From: Megascapheus bottae
Taxonomy: Eukaryota > Chordata > Mammalia > Rodentia > Geomyidae
Reading direction: 5' to 3'
Assembly (NCBI GenBank): GCA_024803745.1
Contig: JANJXV010000043.1
Span: 2,625,501-2,689,500, forward strand
DNA length: 64,000 nt
Made by a program: the position numbers and the translations under genes. The notes below the pieces were generated by a model. The model made no database searches and had not been told where the DNA came from. It worked only from the letters and a program-made list of their open reading frames with translations. How positions within the stretch are numbered: the first letter of the stretch is position 1; each line of letters begins with the position of its first letter. Shown piece after piece: positions 1 to 11,766 of this stretch.

Positions 1-1039
1 CCATCTCCACCAATGAAAACCCTGTAACTCCTGGAGATTGAACAACACATTATTGAATCACCACTGGGTCATTGAAGAGATCAGAACAGAAATCCAAGAG
101 TTTATGAAATTTAACAAAAAGGAGCACACAAAATACCAGCTCCTTTGGGACACAACAAAGGCAGTACTCAGAGGAAAATTTATATCTCTGATTGCCTACA
201 ATAACAAATTGGAAAAAATAGCAAAACAACAATTTAAGGTGTCACCTTAAGCTCCTAGAAAAAGACCAACAAAACAACCCTAATCCCACTAGAAGCGAGC
301 AAATTATTAAAATCAAAGCAGAATTAAATGAATTGGAATCCAAAAAAAACTATAGAAAGAATTAACCAAACAAGGACTTGGTTTTTTGAAAGAATAAACA
401 AAATTGACAAATCTTTAGCAAATCTTACCAAAAAAAGAAGAGAGCATACCAAAATAAACAAAATTGCAGACGAAAATGGTAAGATCACGACAGAAATTAC
501 CAAGATCCACAGTATCATGAGGGAATATTTCTCAAACCTTACGCCAAGAAATTTGAGAATCTAGAAGAAATGGATGAATTCCTAGCCAATATTCACATAC
601 CCACACTGAACCAAGAAGAAGTAACCCAACTAAACAGGCCTATTTCAGGCACTGCAATAAAAATAGCAATAAGAGTCCTTCCATCTAAGAAAAGCCCAGG
701 GCTAGATGGATTCACTGCTGAATTCTGTAAAGTCTTCAAAGCAGAGCTCATACCAATACTCCCAAGCTCTTTAATGAAATTTAAAATGAAGGTTTTTTTT
801 TACCAGACTCATTCTATGAAGCCAGTATAACCCTCATCCCAATCCAGACAGAGATTCATCAAAGAAAGAGAACTATAGACCTATTTCTTTGATGACCAGT
901 GATGCAAAACTTCTCAGCAAAATACTGGCCAACCGTCTACAATAACTTATCAAAATATTATACACTATGACAAAACAGGTTTCCTAACAGGGAGGCAAAG
1001 CTGGTTCAACATACGCAAATCAATATAATTCAACACATC
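1..1039 (+). mobile_element. LINE-1 ORF2 fragment (endonuclease end to RT start)
   Basis: Degenerate L1 ORF2 sequence, already in progress at the window edge. Readable pieces lie in shifting frames: 38-250 (linker after the endonuclease, WVIEEIRTEIQ), 328-564 and 570-830, the last holding the RT entry motif region [10 protein letters not shown] at about 697-726. Homology fades near 1039 after a stretch matching the ITGRQSWFN part of RT. At least three frame breaks make it non-coding. The same segment occurs in better condition at 38150-38845 and 49932-50767 (both minus strand), which helped to place the breaks. Confidence 0.9.
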
Positions 1040-1207
1040 AACAGGAGCAACTAACATGTGGAGCTGTCAGATGGGCAGGGCAGCCAGAGCAGAATATAAA
1101 ATGGGGAACTGGCCACCTGGCTCATTCTGGAAGGCGGTACCTGTGGATTCAGACTGCATTTGCCTACCCACCCCTTCTCTAATGCTTCCATTCTTTAAGC
1201 CCAACAC

Positions 1208-1260
1208 CTAATATATATATGTGTGTGCAAATGTGTATGTGTGTATGTGTGTGAAAGTAT
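1208..1260. repeat. TA/TG-rich simple repeat
   Basis: Imperfect alternating TA then TG/TATG units. The flanks from 1040 to 1295 show no gene or clear repeat family. Confidence 0.6.
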
Positions 1261-1295
1261 ATGAGATACTGAAATTCAATTAACCAGAAAAACAC

Positions 1296-1376
1296 CTAGA
1301 GCTGGAGATGTGGTTCAAGTGACAGAGTGTTACCCTGAGAACAAAAACTCAGGGATAGAATCCAAGCTCTGATTTA
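1296..1376 (+). mobile_element. Possible decayed Geo-type SINE monomer
   Basis: The order 'gtggttcaagtgacagagtg', 'ctgagaa', 'ctcagggatagaatcc' resembles the right monomer of the Geo SINEs found elsewhere in the window, but it is strongly diverged. A purine-rich stretch (1388-1472) follows, and 1473-1807 holds nothing I recognise. Confidence 0.35.
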
Positions 1377-1807
1377 AGGCATAATACTGGCTGAAAGAAA
1401 ACAAAGGAAGAAGGAAGAAAGGAAGGAGTGGAGAGGGATGAAAGAAGGGAGGGAGAGACAGAGGGAAGAAAATATTAGAACATCTTATGAATACAATCAA
1501 TATGGAATGAGATTGTCCAAATAGAAATATACGTATGACGTGACTTATATAATTACAACACCTCTGTATATTACTTGATAATAATAAATACAAAATTAAG
1601 AGAAATTCTGATGGACTTATTTAATTAATTTCACACTCAAGGATGAATGCTCATGGTCAAGGAGAATTACTCTTGATGGAAAGCAAATCATTGAGTGTGA
1701 GTTTGGGAACTTCCAGTGCAACCTAAAACATGTAATTTCCAGAGTATGGGCCTGAAATGTTCATAAAGTTATCCCCTCATCAGGCTAAATGATGAGCAAA
1801 AATCATT

Positions 1808-2037
1808 ATCGCCGGTCTGGGTGGTTCACCCTTGTAAATCCAGATACTCAGGAGACTCAGATCTAAGGATCAAGGTTCAAAGCCAACCAGGGCACAAAAG
1901 GTCCAGAGACTCTTATCTCCAACTAGGCTCTAGAAAAGGGAAAGTGGGGCTTGGCTCAATAGTGGGGCAGTAGCCTTGAGCTAAAGAGCGCAGGGACAGA
2001 GCCCAGGATGAGTTCAAGCCTCATGACCCACAAAAAA
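1808..2037 (+). mobile_element. B1-like/Geo composite SINE
   Basis: The left part has B1/Alu-like order (ggtctgggtggttcaccctt, then 'tactcaggagactcagatct'), followed by 'ctcttatctcc' and then the Geo right monomer ('agtagccttgagctaaagag', 'agttcaagcctcatgaccca') and an A-rich end. From 2038 to 2459 nothing recognisable is seen. Confidence 0.8.
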
Positions 2038-2459
2038 ATCCTACAAGCCTCTTTCATTCCTGCCCCCTCTATGATTTCCCTGTTTCTCTGTGGGTCTATT
2101 CAGTCATCACCAATGCTGACTGCCACAAAAAAGTGTGTGAAATCAAGCTTTCTTTTCAGGAATTGATTTGAGTAGAGTGACAGAAACCTCCTGATGGACA
2201 AAATACTGCTTGGAAGGCGAACAGGTATCAAGTTCCTAATCTGCAGTCAGCCAACAGGAACACTAAAAGCACAGGTTTATTATTACTGCCTGGCATCTAG
2301 TGATCACAATCAGTCACACTGGTTCCAAGAATTTTCTAATATTAATTGAGGAGGAAACTGAAAGAGAAAATTTGGGGCTTCTTCTCCATTGACAGACTAA
2401 ATCTTGTGTACTATAACTTTGAAAACATTTTCTACTCTTAAGTAGTTACGAGAAGGCCT

Positions 2460-2790
2460 TCAGACAGCCAAAATGCCAGGTCCCAGAATAAACTCCACGA
2501 GACACATCATAGCAAAAACCTTAGACCTGAATACTAATGAGCTGATCTAAAAAGCCTCAAAAAAGGAGGAGCTATATTACAATGGGAAAAGGAATTCAAA
2601 TTATGGCCAACCTCTCCAACTGCAAGAAACATTTGGAAAAATATTATTCATTCCCTGAAGACCATCAATTACCAACCCACATTGATATACCCTGTGGAGC
2701 TAGCATTTCCTACATTTGATTGAGAAATAAGAAAATTTAATTCCAAAAGAAGCTATATGAATATATGCACATTAAAGCAGCATGACTAAA
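2460..2790 (+). mobile_element. LINE-1 ORF1 C-terminal fragment
   Basis: Translation gives GKGIQIMANLS in one frame and then NIWKNIIHSLKTINYQPTL in another, followed by IYPVELAF and EIRKF. The order and spacing match the C-terminal domain of L1 ORF1p (the RIT..DFS, QPRLLYPAKL region of mammalian L1). A frameshift and an in-frame stop are present, so it is dead. No ORF2 follows it; a separate L1 5' UTR begins about 40 bp later. Confidence 0.6.
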
Positions 2791-2829
2791 AATATGAATG
2801 ATAGAGAACAAAGGGCAGAACAGAAAGAT

Positions 2830-3905
2830 TTGCCATCAAGAGGCTCTCACCTGGATGTGGGGAAGACAGGTGGCAGTTCTGGGTGAATCTGAGCTCTCAC
2901 CAAGGTACCAGTTCTAGCATCGTAGCAGAAAGTTTGTAACTAAAGATGCATTCTAAGTAATGTGTAGCACCACAGAGATCCCAGTTAAAGAGGAAAAAGC
3001 CAGGCAGCGACCCAAGAGGAAAACTTGCTGCCCATATAATGGGCTGCGTGGTGGCAGAGACAACGCCTCCCTCCAGAACTTGAGCAGACAGCGTTTCTCA
3101 GCCCACCTGCCGGCTACAGACAGAGCCTGACAGAGCAGCCAGCCCATTACCTACCCACAGCACCGATCTGCCAGCTTCATGGACCCACACAACCAAGGTA
3201 GGTAAAGATATGACTAAACAAGAGGAAGCCATATGTAAACATGATGAAGCCATAAAGAAGGATATATGTGAACATGAGGAAGCCATAAAGAAGGAAATAT
3301 ACAAGAGGAAGCCATACATACAGGTGAGGAAGCCATAATGAAAGATACATGTCAACTTGAGGAAACCATGAAGGATTTCCATGACGGTGAGGAAGCCAGC
3401 CAAAGAAAAATGGATATATTCCTAGAATCCACAAACAAAAAACTGCCTGAACTCCAACAAATGTCCAATGCTGCTTCTGAGCTAAAGGACTTGAAACAGA
3501 CCACTCAAATCGCAATCAAGGAGGTAAAGAAGTCCATACATAATCTAAAAGAAGAGATGCAAGGCATCAACAAGGACCTGTTTGAAGGAGGGAAGAGAGG
3601 AAGAACAAAGTAGAAAGTATAGAGAGCAGGTGAGACAATGCAGAAGAGAGAAACTCCGGGGAGAAAGACAATCTAGATATTATAGAGAAAGACCAGAAAA
3701 TGAGTCAAAACAAATTTAGGAAATATGAGAGATCTCTTTCAGAGCTGCAAGATACAATTAGGAAGCCTAATGTAATGCTAATCGATATTGAGGAGGGTCT
3801 GGAGAAAGACATCAATGGAATTGGAAATATACTTCAAGGAATCATCTCTGAGAACTTCCCAAATATCCAGAAGGGCAGGCCCATCCAGATACAAGAATGT
3901 TTCAG
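2830..3905 (+). mobile_element. LINE-1 5' UTR and ORF1 N-terminal half
   Basis: 2850-3330 resembles the L1 5' UTR copies at 17260-17640 and 17815-18195 (shared 'taccagttctag', 'gcaccacagagatc', 'gccagcttcatg' landmarks). ORF1 follows in two frame-broken pieces, 3338-3613 and 3700-3936, giving the coiled-coil rich N-terminal half (ELQQMSNAASELKDLKQTTQ; LSELQDTIRKPNVMLI) and IEEGLEKDINGIGNI. A short direct repeat in the leader (3230-3350) repeats 'gaggaagccata' several times. The element is interrupted at 3905 by a retrocopy and resumes at 5785. Confidence 0.85.
3893..3905 (+). repeat. Target-site duplication of the inserted retrocopy
   Basis: aagaatgtttcag at 3893-3905 recurs exactly at 5785-5797. 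L1 ORF1 reads up to the first copy and continues after the second, so the 1.88 kb between them is an insertion. Confidence 0.85.
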
Positions 3906-5784
3906 GGCTTCATTTTCAAACCAAAGTCACAAGTGAGAGCCTCTAATGTTCCCACCTTTCTGATTCCTATCATACTCACAGCCCTGAACTCTTGACAGGA
4001 AAATACTGGGGCTGACCCTATTTGGGCTGGACGAGGTCAGCTGAGACCATATAACAAACATCTTGAGGAAGATGGGGCTGTCCAAGCTGAGGAATTGGAC
4101 AGTTTCAGGCATACTATGCTACCATCCCCCAAAGGTCACAATCTACACTCCAAACAAAATGAAAAGCGGGGACTGGATTGAAATCCTTTGTCTCAACCCT
4201 GATGCGGGAAAGGAAGTTCTCCATAGGCTTGCCAAATAAAAGCTGCAGGCACGGCTGACTGGCCTCTATCTGGATTCTCATCATCCCCTTTGGAGGGAAA
4301 CAACCCAGTCACAAAGTCCTGCTGGAAGGCTGAGATAGTCTCTTGGTTGGTAGCTCCACCAAGTGGCCTCAAAGGAAAGCAGCAACCCAAAGAGAGTTTG
4401 AAGGCCTTGTCAGAGTATCTGGCTTGGGAATTTGAACTTGCACCCCAAGGAGATGGTTTGTTCATTTAACAGAAGAAAAAGAAGAAAGAGAAGGAGAAGA
4501 AGAAGACGACGATGATGACAACAGAAATGAATAAAGAAAACCAAGTCTTGGAGAAAATCGGAGCCAGACAGACCAACACACCCATGAATATGCACCTCTA
4601 TGTTTCTGGGTCCAGGGAATGCTGGGGTATCACCACGTGGCTCCTTCATCTTTGTTTATTGCGCACCTGGACATCTGTTGGCCAAGGCTGCTGGCTGAAT
4701 TCTGTTTTATGATCCATTGCTTGCAATATTATTTTCCATTTCTGGAGACATTGGCCAAGATGGAGGAACTCAGGAGGTCAGGATGAGTACTGTGGGGATA
4801 AGGTTGTTCTGTCTGCTCCTTACATATTGAAGAAATTAGAAATTGGACTCTAGAAGAAGCCCTGTCTAGCTGACTTCCCTAGAGGTCAGGGATGCAGGAA
4901 ACCCAGGGAAGACAGACTTGGACCCCAAGTTTATGGGTCATGGTACTGATAGTTCTCTAACAAATCCTTTAAACATGGCTCAGGTGATAGATGCCTGCCT
5001 AGCAAGAGTCAGGCAATCTGTTGCTAGTTTTCTTCCTCTTCCTGCTATTGGAAGGTGGTGGAAATATTTAAGAAACATGATGGGAAGTTTTAGGTAATGA
5101 TGGGTTTGCTCTTAAAGGGGATCATGAGATCCTAGCCTTCTCCTCCTCTCTCTCTCTTTGATCACACACTGAATGAATTTCCTATCATACACTCCTGCCA
5201 TGACGTTCCACCTGAAAAAGCAACAGAACCGTGAGCCCATAGTAAACATTTTCTTTTTCTAAAAATGAAATGAGGCTTTCAATCCCCACTACTATCAAAA
5301 AATACTCATCTCCTTTATAAAAGGAATTACTTCTTGGTTGTGATATCTAATGATCAATAGTTTTAGGAAAGATCCCCCCCTCTCTCTCTGGTCTCCTCTC
5401 TCTCTTATTTTGTCCAGTCCTGGTACTTGAACTCAGGGCTTAGGCACTGTCCTTTGGCTTTCCCAAGCCTGTCACTCTACCCTTGAGCCACAGTGCCACT
5501 TTCAGCCTTTTCTGTGTATGTGGGACCGACGAATCAAACCCAGGGCTTCGTGCATGGTAGGCAAGCACTCTACTACTAGGACATTATCCTGGCCCAGGAA
5601 AGATCTCTTTATCTGTATGGATTGTGGATGTGATTGTGTAGAAAGTTATAATGACATTCAATGTTTGTGATGAAATTTTAAGTGAATTCTTTATAGACTA
5701 TCTATGTATCCGTCTACCTACTTTAACTAGTATGCCAGATTGAATAAACACTGACAGTGTTCTGTTTCGTGTTTTTTTTAAAAA
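3906..5784 (+). pseudogene. Processed retrocopy of an unidentified cellular mRNA
   Basis: This sequence lies exactly between the 13-bp duplications and ends with AATAAA (5743-5748), then about 25 bp, then an A-rich tail. That is the hallmark of an L1-mobilised mRNA copy in plus orientation. No L1 or SINE homology is seen in its body apart from a later SINE at 5375-5595. I could not name the parent. Open stretches are short and interrupted. Around 4480-4530 there is a run of acidic/basic codons (AAG/GAA/GAC). The 3' two thirds, rich in AT and low in coding signal, look like a long 3' UTR. It could also be a non-coding RNA copy. Confidence 0.65.
5375..5595 (-). mobile_element. IDL-Geo SINE
   Basis: Minus-strand copy: on the plus strand it reads Geo first ('acttgaactcagggcttagg', 'ttgagccacagtgcc') and then the tRNA-like part ('aatcaaacccagggcttcgt', 'ggcaagcactctactactag'). 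It is flanked by an exact 10-bp target duplication aggaaagatc at 5365-5374 and 5596-5605. Confidence 0.9.
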
Positions 5785-6833
5785 AAGAATGTTTCAGAAT
5801 CCCGAACAGACCTGACCAGAAAAGGACATCCACTGCTACATTATAATCTGTACAGGATCAATGGAAACCAAAGAAAGGATGCTAAAAGCAGCCAAGGAGA
5901 AGATAAAAATCACCCATAAAGAAAAACAAATCAGAATGACCACCTGCAGAAGAATCCACACCACAACATCAGAATATACATTGTTTTCAACAGCACATGT
6001 AAAATTATCCAAAATAGACCACATTTTAGGGAATAAAGCAAACCCCTGTAGATTCAGAAACGTTGACATTATTCGCTGCATCCATTCAGACCACAAAGGT
6101 GTCAAATTGAAATTGAACAGCAATCTCAACTAATGAAAACCCTGAAATAGATGGAGATTGAACAAGACAGTGTTGAATCACCAATGGGTCATCGAGGAGA
6201 TCAGAACAGAAATTCAACAGTTTATGAAATTTAACAAAAGAATCAAACAAAATACCACTTATTTGGGATAAAGCAAAGGCCGTTCTCAGAGGAAATGTGT
6301 ATCTCTGAGTACCTGTGTTAACAAATTGGAAAAATCACAAACCAACAATTTAAGAGCCCACCTTAAGCTCTTGGAAAAGAGCAACAAACGGACCCCAGTC
6401 CCAGTAGAAGGAAGCAAATGGTTAACATCAAAGCATAATTAAATGAATTGGAGGCCAGAAAAATTATACAAAATATCAACAAACAAGGAATTGGTTCTTA
6501 GAAAATATTAACAAAATTGACAGACCCTTTGCAAATCTAACCAAAACATTAAGGGAACACAGGCAAGTAAAATCAAAGATGAGAATGGAAATACAACACA
6601 AATTACCAACATCCAGAGCATCCTAAGGGAATACTGTTTAAACCTTTCTGCCAAGAAATTTGAGAATCTAGAAGAGATGGATGAATTTCCAGCTAGTATT
6701 AAAATACCCATGCTGAACCAAGAGAACCTAATCCAAATACACAAACCTATTTCAGATACTGGAAAGAAATGGCAGTCAGACCTCCCATCTAAGAAAAGCA
6801 CAGGGCCAGATGGATTCACAGCTGAATATCCCA
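5785..6833 (+). mobile_element. LINE-1 ORF1/ORF2 continuation with internal deletion
   Basis: Continues the L1 broken at 3905. 5798-5940 encodes ORF1 C-terminal sequence (METKERMLKAAKEKIKITHK). At about 5946 the frame runs straight into ORF2 endonuclease C-terminal sequence (KIDHILGNKANPCRFRNVDI), so the ORF1 end, the inter-ORF region and most of the endonuclease have been deleted. 6140-6830 is frame-broken ORF2 linker up to the RT entry motif (GPDGFTAE) and then stops abruptly. Confidence 0.8.
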
Positions 6834-7290
6834 GGATATGACAAGGACAACTGCTCAGCCATGCTCATCTCTGCACTGCTCACAATTACCAAGAAATGGA
6901 GACAACCCAGATGCTCTACCACAAAGGAATGGATACAAAAAATGTGGTAGATAGATACAATTCATTTCTACATAGCCAACAGATAATAAAAATCAATAAC
7001 ATTCACTGGGTAGTGGATGAAATTAGAGCTAATCAGGTTGAGTGAGATAAGTGAAGACCAAAGAAACAAAGGGTCAAGGTATGCTTAATATGCGTATATT
7101 AAACCCAAACAGTACAAGAGGGATAACTCAATATTTGGGTACCCAATGTTTTGCACATTGTATACTTAATAAAAACGTAACTCCATAGTTATAAAATATA
7201 TGATGGGATATATATCCTAGAAAAAATGTTGTATTATATAGATTGATATGGACCTATAACATACAAACCCCCTGCTTAATTTTAATTATT
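6834..7290 (+). mobile_element. Older LINE-1 ORF2 C-terminus and 3' UTR
   Basis: 6845-6960 reads like a diverged ORF2 end (SALLTITKKWRQPRC, then KEWIQKMW), matching the [20 protein letters not shown] segment of younger copies. A 3' UTR-like AT-rich stretch follows, with the 'gttgagtgagataagtgaag' block typical of L1 ends. It is from a different, older subfamily than the sequence before it. Confidence 0.65.
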
Positions 7291-8027
7291 TTTTAAAAAT
7301 CTATGTGCCAGTGATTGTATATAGAGAATTCCTTTTTGAATATTTGTTCATAAAATGACATTTGAAATATGATGTAAAAATCAATGTTAATAGAAACTTT
7401 AATTAAAGAAGAACAAAAACTAAGAAATTATGTCATGCTTCTTTCCTGTTCAATTGCAGTGTGATGGTGAAATAACCATTAGAATAGTATGCATCAAAAA
7501 ATAGCAGCAGAGGACTTTTTTCTTCCCTCCTTCCACATCTGTTGTTTCTCCCAGAGAGAGACTCTTTAAAAAGCACAGGGTAGTCATGAGAATTTGGCGG
7601 AAGTGTGCATGACTAGCATTCATGACGATACAGGTACTATTCTTTGGTTTCACATACTAAGAAAAAGCAGGAAGTGGTGCAGGGACTCAAAGTATACTGT
7701 TAGCCTGCAGAAGAACCTCAACGAAAGTGGTAGGTGTTGAGTTTCAGCCTCCAGTGTCGCCAAAAAAGAAAAAAAAACAACCATCCACAGACCACCCTAA
7801 ATTCTGGAAAGAAATGATGGCTCAGAAATTCCTAAATACTTAACAAATCAGAAAGTGCCAACACATATCAGGTGATGAAGGACAGTGAGAATTATGTTCC
7901 ATAAGCCCGCACTTCCTTTCAACTGAACAGAAGGTACAAAATGAAGACATAACACACCCATAAACCCTGGAGATAGGAGGGAGGGCTAGGAGGTAGGTGT
8001 TTGTTGCCCACAACTGTGGGCAAAAAT
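7291..8027. other. Intergenic sequence, mostly unrecognised
   Basis: AT-rich sequence without a convincing open frame. A stretch at 7660-7745 ('gaaaaagcaggaagtggtgc' and onward) resembles a decayed Geo SINE monomer. Confidence 0.4.
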
Positions 8028-10511
8028 CACATGATTGTTTCAATAGATGCGGAAAAGGCATTTGACAAGATCCAACACCCCTTTATGTTCAGAGCTCTGG
8101 AGAAACTAGGAATCCATGGAACATTCCTCAATGTAATAAAGGCTGTGTATGAGAAACCTACTGCTAGTATTACACTTAATGGTGAAAATCTAAAGCCATT
8201 CCTTCCAAAATCAGGAACGAGACAAGGATGCCCACTCTCTCCACTCCTGTTTAACATAGTACTAGAATTCCTAGCCAGTGCAATAAGGCAAGAAGCAAGC
8301 ATAAAGGGGATCCAAGTAGGGAAAGAGGAAATAAAACTATCCCTCTTTGCAGATGACATGATTCTGTATTTAAAGAATCCTATAGACTCTACTCCCAAGC
8401 TCCTTGAGGTGATCCAAAGCTGTGGAAGAGTAGCAGGCTATAAAATCAACCCTCAAAAAGCAACTGCCTTCCTTTATGCCAACAGTGAGAGGAATGAGGC
8501 AATAATCAGGAAAGAAACTCCTTCACAATAGCCTCAAAGAAAATAAAGTACCTAGGAATTAGCTTAACTAAGAATGTAAAGGACCTTTTTGACAAAAACT
8601 TTAAAACCCTAAAAAAGGAAATTAAAGCAGAACTAAGGAAATGGAAAAACCTCCCATGCTCCTGGATTGGAAGAATCAACATTGTGAAAATGACAATCTT
8701 GCCAAGAGCTATCTACAAATTCAATGCAATACCCATCAACATCCCAATGTCATTCTTTAAAGAAATAGAAGAGGCAATCCAAAAATTCATATGGAATAAT
8801 AAAAGACCCCATATAGCAAAAACACTTCTTAGCAGAAAGAACAGCGCTGGAGGAATTTCAATTCCAAACTTTAGACTCTATTACAGAGCTATAATCCTCA
8901 GAACAGCTTGGTACTGGCACAGGAACAGGCCTGAAGACCAATGGAATAGAACTGAGGACCCAGATATTAAACCACAGACCTATGGCCACCTAATCTTTGA
9001 CAAGGGAGCCAAAAAAATAGAATGGAAGAAAGACAGCCTCTTCAACAAGTTGTGCTGGCAGAACTGGTTAAGCACCTGCAGAAAACTAAAGCTGGATCCT
9101 TCTTTGTCACCTTGCACTAGAATTAACTCCAAATGGATCAAAGACCTGGAGGTAAAAGCTGACACACTGAAAACTCTACAGGAAGGAATAGGAGATACAC
9201 TATGCCTCCTTGGAACAGGTCGAAACTTTCTTAATAAGGACCAAGAATCACAACAAATCAGAGAAAGGCTGGATAAATGGGACTGCATTAAACTGCAGAG
9301 CTTTTGTATGGCAAAGGACATAGCTAGTAAACTAATCAGGAAGCCTACAGAGTGGGAGAAGATCTTCACCAACCAAACAACGGACAAAGGCCTCATATCT
9401 AACATATATCAACAACTCAAAAAATTGAATCACTCCAAAACTAACCTCCAAAGTAACAACCATCCCATTAAAAAATGGGCCAAAGACTTAAAGAGAGTCT
9501 TCTCTGAAGAAGAAACAAAAATGGCCTATAGACACATGAAGAAATGCTCAACATCTCTGGTCATAAAAGAAATGCAAATCAAAACAACTCTAAGATTCCA
9601 CCTCACTCCAGCTAGAATGGCCAGGATCAGGAAAACGAATGACAACAGATGCTGGAGGGGATATGGCCAGGAGGGATCACTACTACACTGTTGGTGGAAG
9701 TGCAAACTCGTCCAACCACTATGGAAAGCAGTGTGGCAGTGCCTCAAAAGGCTAAACATAGAACTGCCCTATGACCCAGCAATTCCACTACTTGGCATTT
9801 ACCCAACCATCCAGAAACAAGGACATACTAAACCCACTAGCAAAACAATGTTCATTGCAGCACTATTCACCATAGCAAAGATATGGAACCAACCTAGATG
9901 TCCCTCAGTTGATGAGTGGATCAAGAAGTTGTGGTATATGTACACAATGGAATTATATGCTGCTGTCAGAAGAATGGCATCGCCCCATTCGTTAGGAAAT
10001 GGAAAGACTTAGAAAAAATCATATTAAGTGAAGTAAGCCCGACTCAAAGGAACTTAGGCTCAATGGTTTCCCTCATTCGTCATAATCAGTAGAAACCTTG
10101 GGCTCTACTAGCAGAGATTTGCAATAGAGCAAAATCTTGATACATAAGGACATATAATGTGAAGCTAATTGAAAGGACCTCCAGGATATTGAAACAAAAG
10201 CCATATAATGAATGATTGTTGTCCTTAATGTACTATGTTGTCTCTCATCTCCTTTGCTGTCCCTTGGTTATCTCATATTGTTGTAGTATCTCACTTTGTT
10301 ATCTGACATATTGAATTTATTTGTATTTGGATATTTGAAATTTGATAGGGAAGGGGGGAAAACCAAGACGGGTGGTGGGTGTTGGGGGGGAAGGAAACGG
10401 GTACCAAGACATGTGAAAGGGTAACAATGTATGTGAATTAATGCACCTTCTATCTGGCAAATATCATGTAACCCTGTTACTAATTATAATAAAAAAAGAG
10501 AAAAAAAAAAG
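8028..10511 (+). mobile_element. LINE-1 3' half: RT, C-terminal domain, 3' UTR, A tail
   Basis: The best-preserved sense L1 here. 8028-8531 encodes the RT palm, including [22 protein letters not shown] and the catalytic FADDMILYL box. One T is missing near 8527 (in the KETPF region), so the frame shifts. The reading frame reopens upstream of 8684 and runs to 10012 through the C-terminal domain, with the cysteine/histidine-like segment [18 protein letters not shown] at about 9650-9703. The 3' UTR follows (10013-10490) with a G-rich tract at 10350-10392 and an A-rich tail. The element is 5' truncated, starting just inside RT, so it cannot move by itself. Confidence 0.95.
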
Positions 10512-10515
10512 AAAA

Positions 10516-10920
10516 CAATCACTCATTATATGGCTTCTTTTCCTATATCCTGGAGGTACTTTCAATTAACGTCATAATATATGGCCTTATATGTCTATGT
10601 TTTGCTCTATTGTAAATCTCTGCCAGGAGATCCCAAGGTTTCTACTGATTATTTCTCATCTCTTTTGCTATCCCTTGGTTATCTCATATTGTTACAGTAT
10701 TTTACCTTGTTATCTAATATATTGTATGTATGCTTAGTTAGTTATTTGACATCAGATAGGGAATAGGGCAAAAAAGATGAGGGGTGGAAGTAGGGGGAGT
10801 GAAATGGGGACCCAGACATGAAATAGGGTATAAATGTTTGTGAAGTAATGTACCTTCTATCTGGTGAATATAATGTAAACCTTCTTTTATTTACAATGAA
10901 AATATATGAAAAAGTAAACA
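10516..10920 (+). mobile_element. Short 5'-inverted LINE-1 3' UTR fragment
   Basis: 10516-10655 is the reverse complement of the L1 3' UTR ('ccaaggtttctactgattat' is antisense to the 'ataatcagtagaaaccttgg' block). 10656-10920 is sense 3' UTR continuing to the A-rich end. This is the pattern left by twin priming. It lies directly behind the A tail of the L1 at 8028-10511. Confidence 0.8.
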
Positions 10921-10934
10921 AAACTTTTTTCCAG

Positions 10935-11240
10935 TTACTCAACCTAAATGCCTCAAGTGGGAGAGCAGTGTCCTTGAGAATAAGAGGCTCAAGGACAGTG
11001 CAAAGGCCCCCAGTTTAAGCTGCACAGCTTTCTCTCTTCAGAATGGATTGTGCAGGGCTGAGAGCATGCTTAGGTGGTAGAATGCTTTCCTACCATGCAC
11101 AAAGCTTTGGGTGTGATTCTTTGATACCACATTGAGAGAAAAAGGAAGAAGTGGCTATGTCTCAAGTGGTAGAGCACTAGCCTTGAGAAAGCCCAAGGAC
11201 AGTGCCCCAACGCTCAGTTCAGGCTCCAGGATTGGTAAAG
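10935..11240 (+). mobile_element. Geo monomer followed by an IDL-Geo SINE
   Basis: 10945-11015 is an isolated Geo-like monomer ('cctcaagtgggagagcagtg'). 11052-11240 is a full IDL-Geo, with the tRNA-like part ('ggtggtagaatgctttccta', 'gggtgtgattc') and then 'tctcaagtggtagagcacta'. Confidence 0.75.
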
Positions 11241-11261
11241 AAGAAAAGGCAAGGAAAGAAA

Positions 11262-11545
11262 TGGGAAAAGAATCTCACAGAATGTATTCTGTATAGGTGG
11301 ACATGGAGGATTTCCAGCTGCAGGATCATATGGTGTTGGAGATTTGATGAGATGCCAGAGTACAGGCTGATGACATGCTCTCCTACCATCATAGAACCTG
11401 ATTTGCAGAACTCACAATTAGAAAAATTAATCTAAAGCTTACAAATCCAAATCAAGTCACTAACATCGATGAGAGGTAAAAAAAATGTCCCAAACAATAG
11501 ATTTTATATTTGTCCTCTGGAAAGCAAAGCTTTCCAAGTTCAAGG
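11262..11545. promoter_or_regulatory. Recurrent OR-cluster block, copy 1
   Basis: Aligns by eye over about 280 bp with 23871-24150 (shared 'gatttccagctgcag', 'gagatgccaga', 'gctctcctaccatcat', 'ctgatttgcagaactc') and more weakly with blocks at 19040-19250, 41960-42500 and 61860-62390. It is not a SINE or L1 that I recognise. The other copies lie upstream of minus-strand ORs, so it may be an OR promoter or 5' non-coding exon. Here the matching OR would lie below 11 kb, where only L1 is now found. The function is inference. Confidence 0.35.
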
Positions 11546-11574
11546 CCTAGATGACAGCATCAAAAATATGGCTA

Positions 11575-11766
11575 ATTGGGGCCAGGAATTTGCCCTGGTG
11601 ATGGACTGTATGCCTAGCATACATGAAGATCTGGATTTGATTCCTAAGTAGAAAAAAAATTTGGAAGTGGTGCTGTGTCTCAAGTGGCCTTGAGCTCTAG
11701 CCTTGACAAAGCCCAAGGACAGTGTCCAGACCCTGTGTTTATGACCCAGGACTGGCAAAAAATGTG
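11575..11766 (+). mobile_element. IDL-Geo SINE
   Basis: A tRNA-like part ('gtatgcctagcatacatgaa', 'gatttgattcc') is followed by the Geo monomer ('gaagtggtgctgtgtctcaa', 'gacccaggactggcaaaaaa'). The copy at 24425-24600 occupies the matching position in duplicon C. Confidence 0.85.

Noticed and set aside
4193..4712. Frames at 4193-4465, 4410-4649 and 4512-4712 as genes
   Set aside because: Short, overlapping on opposite strands inside the retrocopy, partly driven by an AAG/GAA-rich run; no homologue recognised.
8028..8531. A stand-alone or host-domesticated reverse transcriptase
   Set aside because: The RT sits in an ordinary 5'-truncated L1 with a frameshift, L1 C-terminal domain, UTR and tail.
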